A stretch of DNA of 5,771 nt from the NCBI GenBank assembly GCA_947177935.1, contig CAMWWG010000072.1:1-5771 (forward strand), written 5' to 3'. The position numbers were made by a program, and so were the translations under genes. Origin of the DNA: an uncultured Ruminococcus sp. (GTDB taxonomy: Bacteria > Bacillota > Clostridia > Oscillospirales > Ruminococcaceae). Below are positions 4,236 through 5,771 of the stretch, in pieces. The stretch's first letter is position 1; every line of letters starts with the position of its first letter. The notes beneath the pieces were generated by a model. The model worked only from the letters and a program-made list of their open reading frames with translations, was not told the origin of the DNA and ran no database searches.

Positions 4236-4751
4236 TTAGTATTCAATTCCAAGCCGGGCAGAAATCCCGTTCTGATAAGGATGTTTGATGGCTTTGATTT
4301 CGCTGACATAATCGGCAATATCCATAAATTTCTGTTCCGGGTTGCGTCCGGTCAGCACAAGTTCTATTTCGTCCGGACAGGTGAATACAAGCCGGTTGGC
4401 AAGTTTTTTATCCAATAAATTAGAATGATACGCATGAAAGAATTCATCTAGGATCAGCATCTGTATCGTTCCGGTGTTAATCTGGTCAAGCGTCTCCCGG
4501 AGCATTCTGTTGTGGTCTTCCGTGAGTGCCATTTTTTCCGTGTCATTCATCCGGAACGTGAACCCGTAATTTTTTTGACAGCGCATGACAGAAATTTCCG
4601 GAATTCTGGATAGGATGTCTAATTCTGATGTATGACCGCCTTTGAGAAACTGGACAAACCGGATGTGCATACCACTCCCGGCGGCACGGACAGCCAAACC
4701 AATGGCGGCAGTTGTTTTTCCCTTGCCATCACCGCAATAGATCTGAATCAT
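4236..4751 (-). CDS. cobO: CobO/BtuR-type corrinoid adenosyltransferase
   Basis: A 171-residue P-loop protein of the CobA/CobO/BtuR family, which transfers the 5'-deoxyadenosyl group of ATP to cob(I)alamin or cob(I)yrinic acid a,c-diamide in the cytoplasm, making coenzyme B12 forms. Visible motifs are the family P-loop GDGKGKTTAA (7-16), QFLKGG (34-39), a Walker B-like LILDE (99-103), LTGRNP (133-138), and the C-terminal HPYQNGISARLGIEY (157-171). Length fits the family (about 170-200). ATG 4751 is chosen because it follows AGGAGA by seven bases, gives the usual short N-terminus, and overlaps the upstream stop as ATGA, indicating translational coupling. The longer open frame to 5027 only shadows the anti-sigma gene. 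It is last in an operon with an ECF sigma pair, an uncommon partnership. No other cobalamin genes are in the window, so it may serve salvage. Confidence 0.9.
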   Translation of the reverse strand: MIQIYCGDGKGKTTAAIGLAVRAAGSGMHIRFVQFLKGGHTSELDILSRIPEISVMRCQKNYGFTFRMNDTEKMALTEDHNRMLRETLDQINTGTIQMLILDEFFHAYHSNLLDKKLANRLVFTCPDEIELVLTGRNPEQKFMDIADYVSEIKAIKHPYQNGISARLGIEY

Positions 4752-5137
4752 AAAAATTTCTCCTGATCCCTGCCTTTGTAAGTCAAAAACAGCCCGATTG
4801 TCAGCATGACAGACCCCGCACCGATAACAGCGCTTGTGCCGACCATGCCCCAGAATCTTCGCCGGCGGAGTCTCCGGGATAATGTTTCGCAGAGCCGTTT
4901 TTCTGTTTCCGACAGATCGGAGCAATCCGGCGGGAGCTGTTCCGGGATTTTTTCCGGGAAAATCTGTATCTTGTCCGCAGATTTGTGTTTCTGTAATGCC
5001 TGAAATTCTCGGTAATACTTCCGGCACTGTGTACAGGTTTTCAGATGTGACCGGATGGCATCCGCCGTTTCCGGACTCACAAGATTTTCATGATACAATT
5101 CCGCAAGATCCTTTGCAAAATTACATGTCATATTCAT
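4748..5137 (-). CDS. zinc-finger anti-sigma factor, single-pass membrane protein
   Basis: A 129-residue protein with an N-terminal ZAS-type zinc-binding domain: Cys5, then His31-x3-Cys35-x2-Cys38 (HLKTCTQC). An acidic linker follows, then a basic RRLRRRR cluster (about 88-94) and one hydrophobic segment (about 95-120), ending in a short polar tail. Such proteins bind and hold an ECF sigma factor at the membrane until a signal releases it. The topology predicted here places the zinc finger in the cytoplasm with almost no outer domain, so a redox or membrane cue is as likely as an extracellular ligand. ATG 5137 follows GGAGG by nine bases and overlaps the sigma gene by 17 bases. Its stop overlaps the cobO ATG. 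The partner assignment rests on this overlap. Confidence 0.88.
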   Translation of the reverse strand: MNMTCNFAKDLAELYHENLVSPETADAIRSHLKTCTQCRKYYREFQALQKHKSADKIQIFPEKIPEQLPPDCSDLSETEKRLCETLSRRLRRRRFWGMVGTSAVIGAGSVMLTIGLFLTYKGRDQEKFL

Positions 5138-5630
5138 TCTGAATCGCCTCCAGCATCATTTTTTTTGCCCGATAATAAATTACTCTGGCAGAGTTTTCAC
5201 TGATATGCAGTGCACTGCCGATCTGAGCATAACTCATTTCGGCGTAAATGCGCAGGATCATGACATCCTGGTATTTTTTCGGGAGAGACAGGAGAATTTT
5301 CTTGGCGGATTCCGCCATCAGCTGTCGTTCTATCGTATCTTCGAGTTGTTCACCGGAATCACTGGTAAATGCAGAAATTGTTTCTGTGCTGACTGTTTCC
5401 AGTGCATGTTTATTTTTCCGTAAATAGCGGTAATAAGTATGTTTGCCGATCGAGGCAAGCCATGTAAAGACATCACTGTCGCCACGGAATCTGTGAAACG
5501 AGATGAACGCCTGATAGAATGTTTCCTGCGTGAGTTCTTCGGCAAGATCCCTGCTTTGTGTCAATTTAAAAAGAAACGCATAGATTCGGGGAAAATATTC
5601 CCGATATAAGACTTCAAATTCATGATTCAT
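5121..5630 (-). CDS. ECF-type RNA polymerase sigma factor
   Basis: A 169-residue sigma-70 family protein of extracytoplasmic-function size. Region 2 spans about 8-75 (DLAEELTQETFYQAF, then FTWLASIGKHTYYRYLRK), for core binding and -10 recognition. Region 4 spans about 112-165 (LPKKYQDVMILRIYAEMSYAQIG then ISENSARVIYYRAKK), a helix-turn-helix for the -35 element. The acidic link between them lacks region 3. ATG 5630 is preferred because GAGGTG lies nine bases before it; an in-frame GTG at 5642 would add four residues and is possible. It directs RNA polymerase to a small regulon, probably including its own operon, and should be held by the anti-sigma factor encoded next. Its targets cannot be read from this window. 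Confidence 0.93.
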   Translation of the reverse strand: MNHEFEVLYREYFPRIYAFLFKLTQSRDLAEELTQETFYQAFISFHRFRGDSDVFTWLASIGKHTYYRYLRKNKHALETVSTETISAFTSDSGEQLEDTIERQLMAESAKKILLSLPKKYQDVMILRIYAEMSYAQIGSALHISENSARVIYYRAKKMMLEAIQNEYDM

Positions 5631-5688
5631 GAGCGGAAACACCTCGGCTTTCCGGACTGCATAGATTTTTCGTTAAATTTTACATGCT

Positions 5689-5717
5689 ATTTTAAATAAT
5701 TTATCAGTTTATGTCAG
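5689..5717 (-). promoter_or_regulatory. candidate promoter of the sigma/anti-sigma/cobO operon
   Basis: Minus-strand CTGACA (5717-5712), a 17-bp spacer, and TAAAAT (5694-5689), each five of six matches to the sigma-A consensus. It lies about 60 bases before the sigma ATG. A separate ECF-type autoregulated promoter cannot be excluded. Confidence 0.5.
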
Positions 5718-5771
5718 CCTATACAAAGTTAGTCTCAGAAAATCTGAAAATATTACAAGAAAAGCAATGAT

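Noticed and set aside
5720..5771. Possible start of a rightward gene at ATG 5768 with TATACA at 5720
   Set aside because: Only one codon is in the window, the ribosome site is poor and no -35 box is seen; cannot be supported.

Overview
The window reads as a chromosomal segment of a Gram-positive Firmicute, most likely a Ruminococcus-like member of the Oscillospiraceae. The clues are low-to-moderate GC, strong AGGAGG ribosome sites, and prepilin N-termini that resemble, from memory, the Pil proteins implicated in cellulose adhesion in Ruminococcus albus. The genus is an inference. Eight protein genes are supported, one of them cut by the left edge. I see no tRNA, rRNA or CRISPR.

Layout: the left edge holds the C-terminal part of tsaD (tRNA t6A synthesis), then a 55-residue ORF, closed by a strong terminator (712-752). 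The core (about 760-4161) is a pilin locus. P1 (788-1309, +) and P2 (1407-1949, -) converge on a shared bidirectional terminator. A 586-base gap without a gene holds the P2 promoter, a leader hairpin, a cre/LacI-like palindrome and a 12-bp inverted repeat. A complete tyrosine recombinase (2536-3504, +) follows, then P3 (3547-4113, +) only 42 bases downstream. The right part is a leftward operon: ECF sigma factor, zinc-finger anti-sigma factor and CobO-type corrinoid adenosyltransferase, with overlapping reading frames and a terminator facing the pilin locus.

The three pilin genes share an almost constant head: 25 identical bases of leader including the ribosome site, then about 58 codons at roughly 92-94% nucleotide identity. 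Their bodies diverge. Only P2 has a consensus -35/-10 promoter. P1 starts directly behind a terminator, and the ribosome site of P3 can be masked by a hairpin. The heads of P2 and P3 are inverted repeats flanking a segment of about 1.6 kb that contains both the P2 promoter and the recombinase. Inverting that segment would move the promoter from P2 to P3. The heads of P1 and P2 are also inverted, with a 51-bp perfect match, so inversion there would exchange pilin bodies behind the promoter. Synonymous-site mosaicism among the heads is consistent with past exchange.

My main proposal is therefore a recombinase-linked pilin-switching locus in a Gram-positive gut or rumen bacterium, similar in logic to fim-type promoter inversion and to shufflons. 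The sequence shows the parts and their arrangement. That switching actually occurs, and that this recombinase performs it, is inference.
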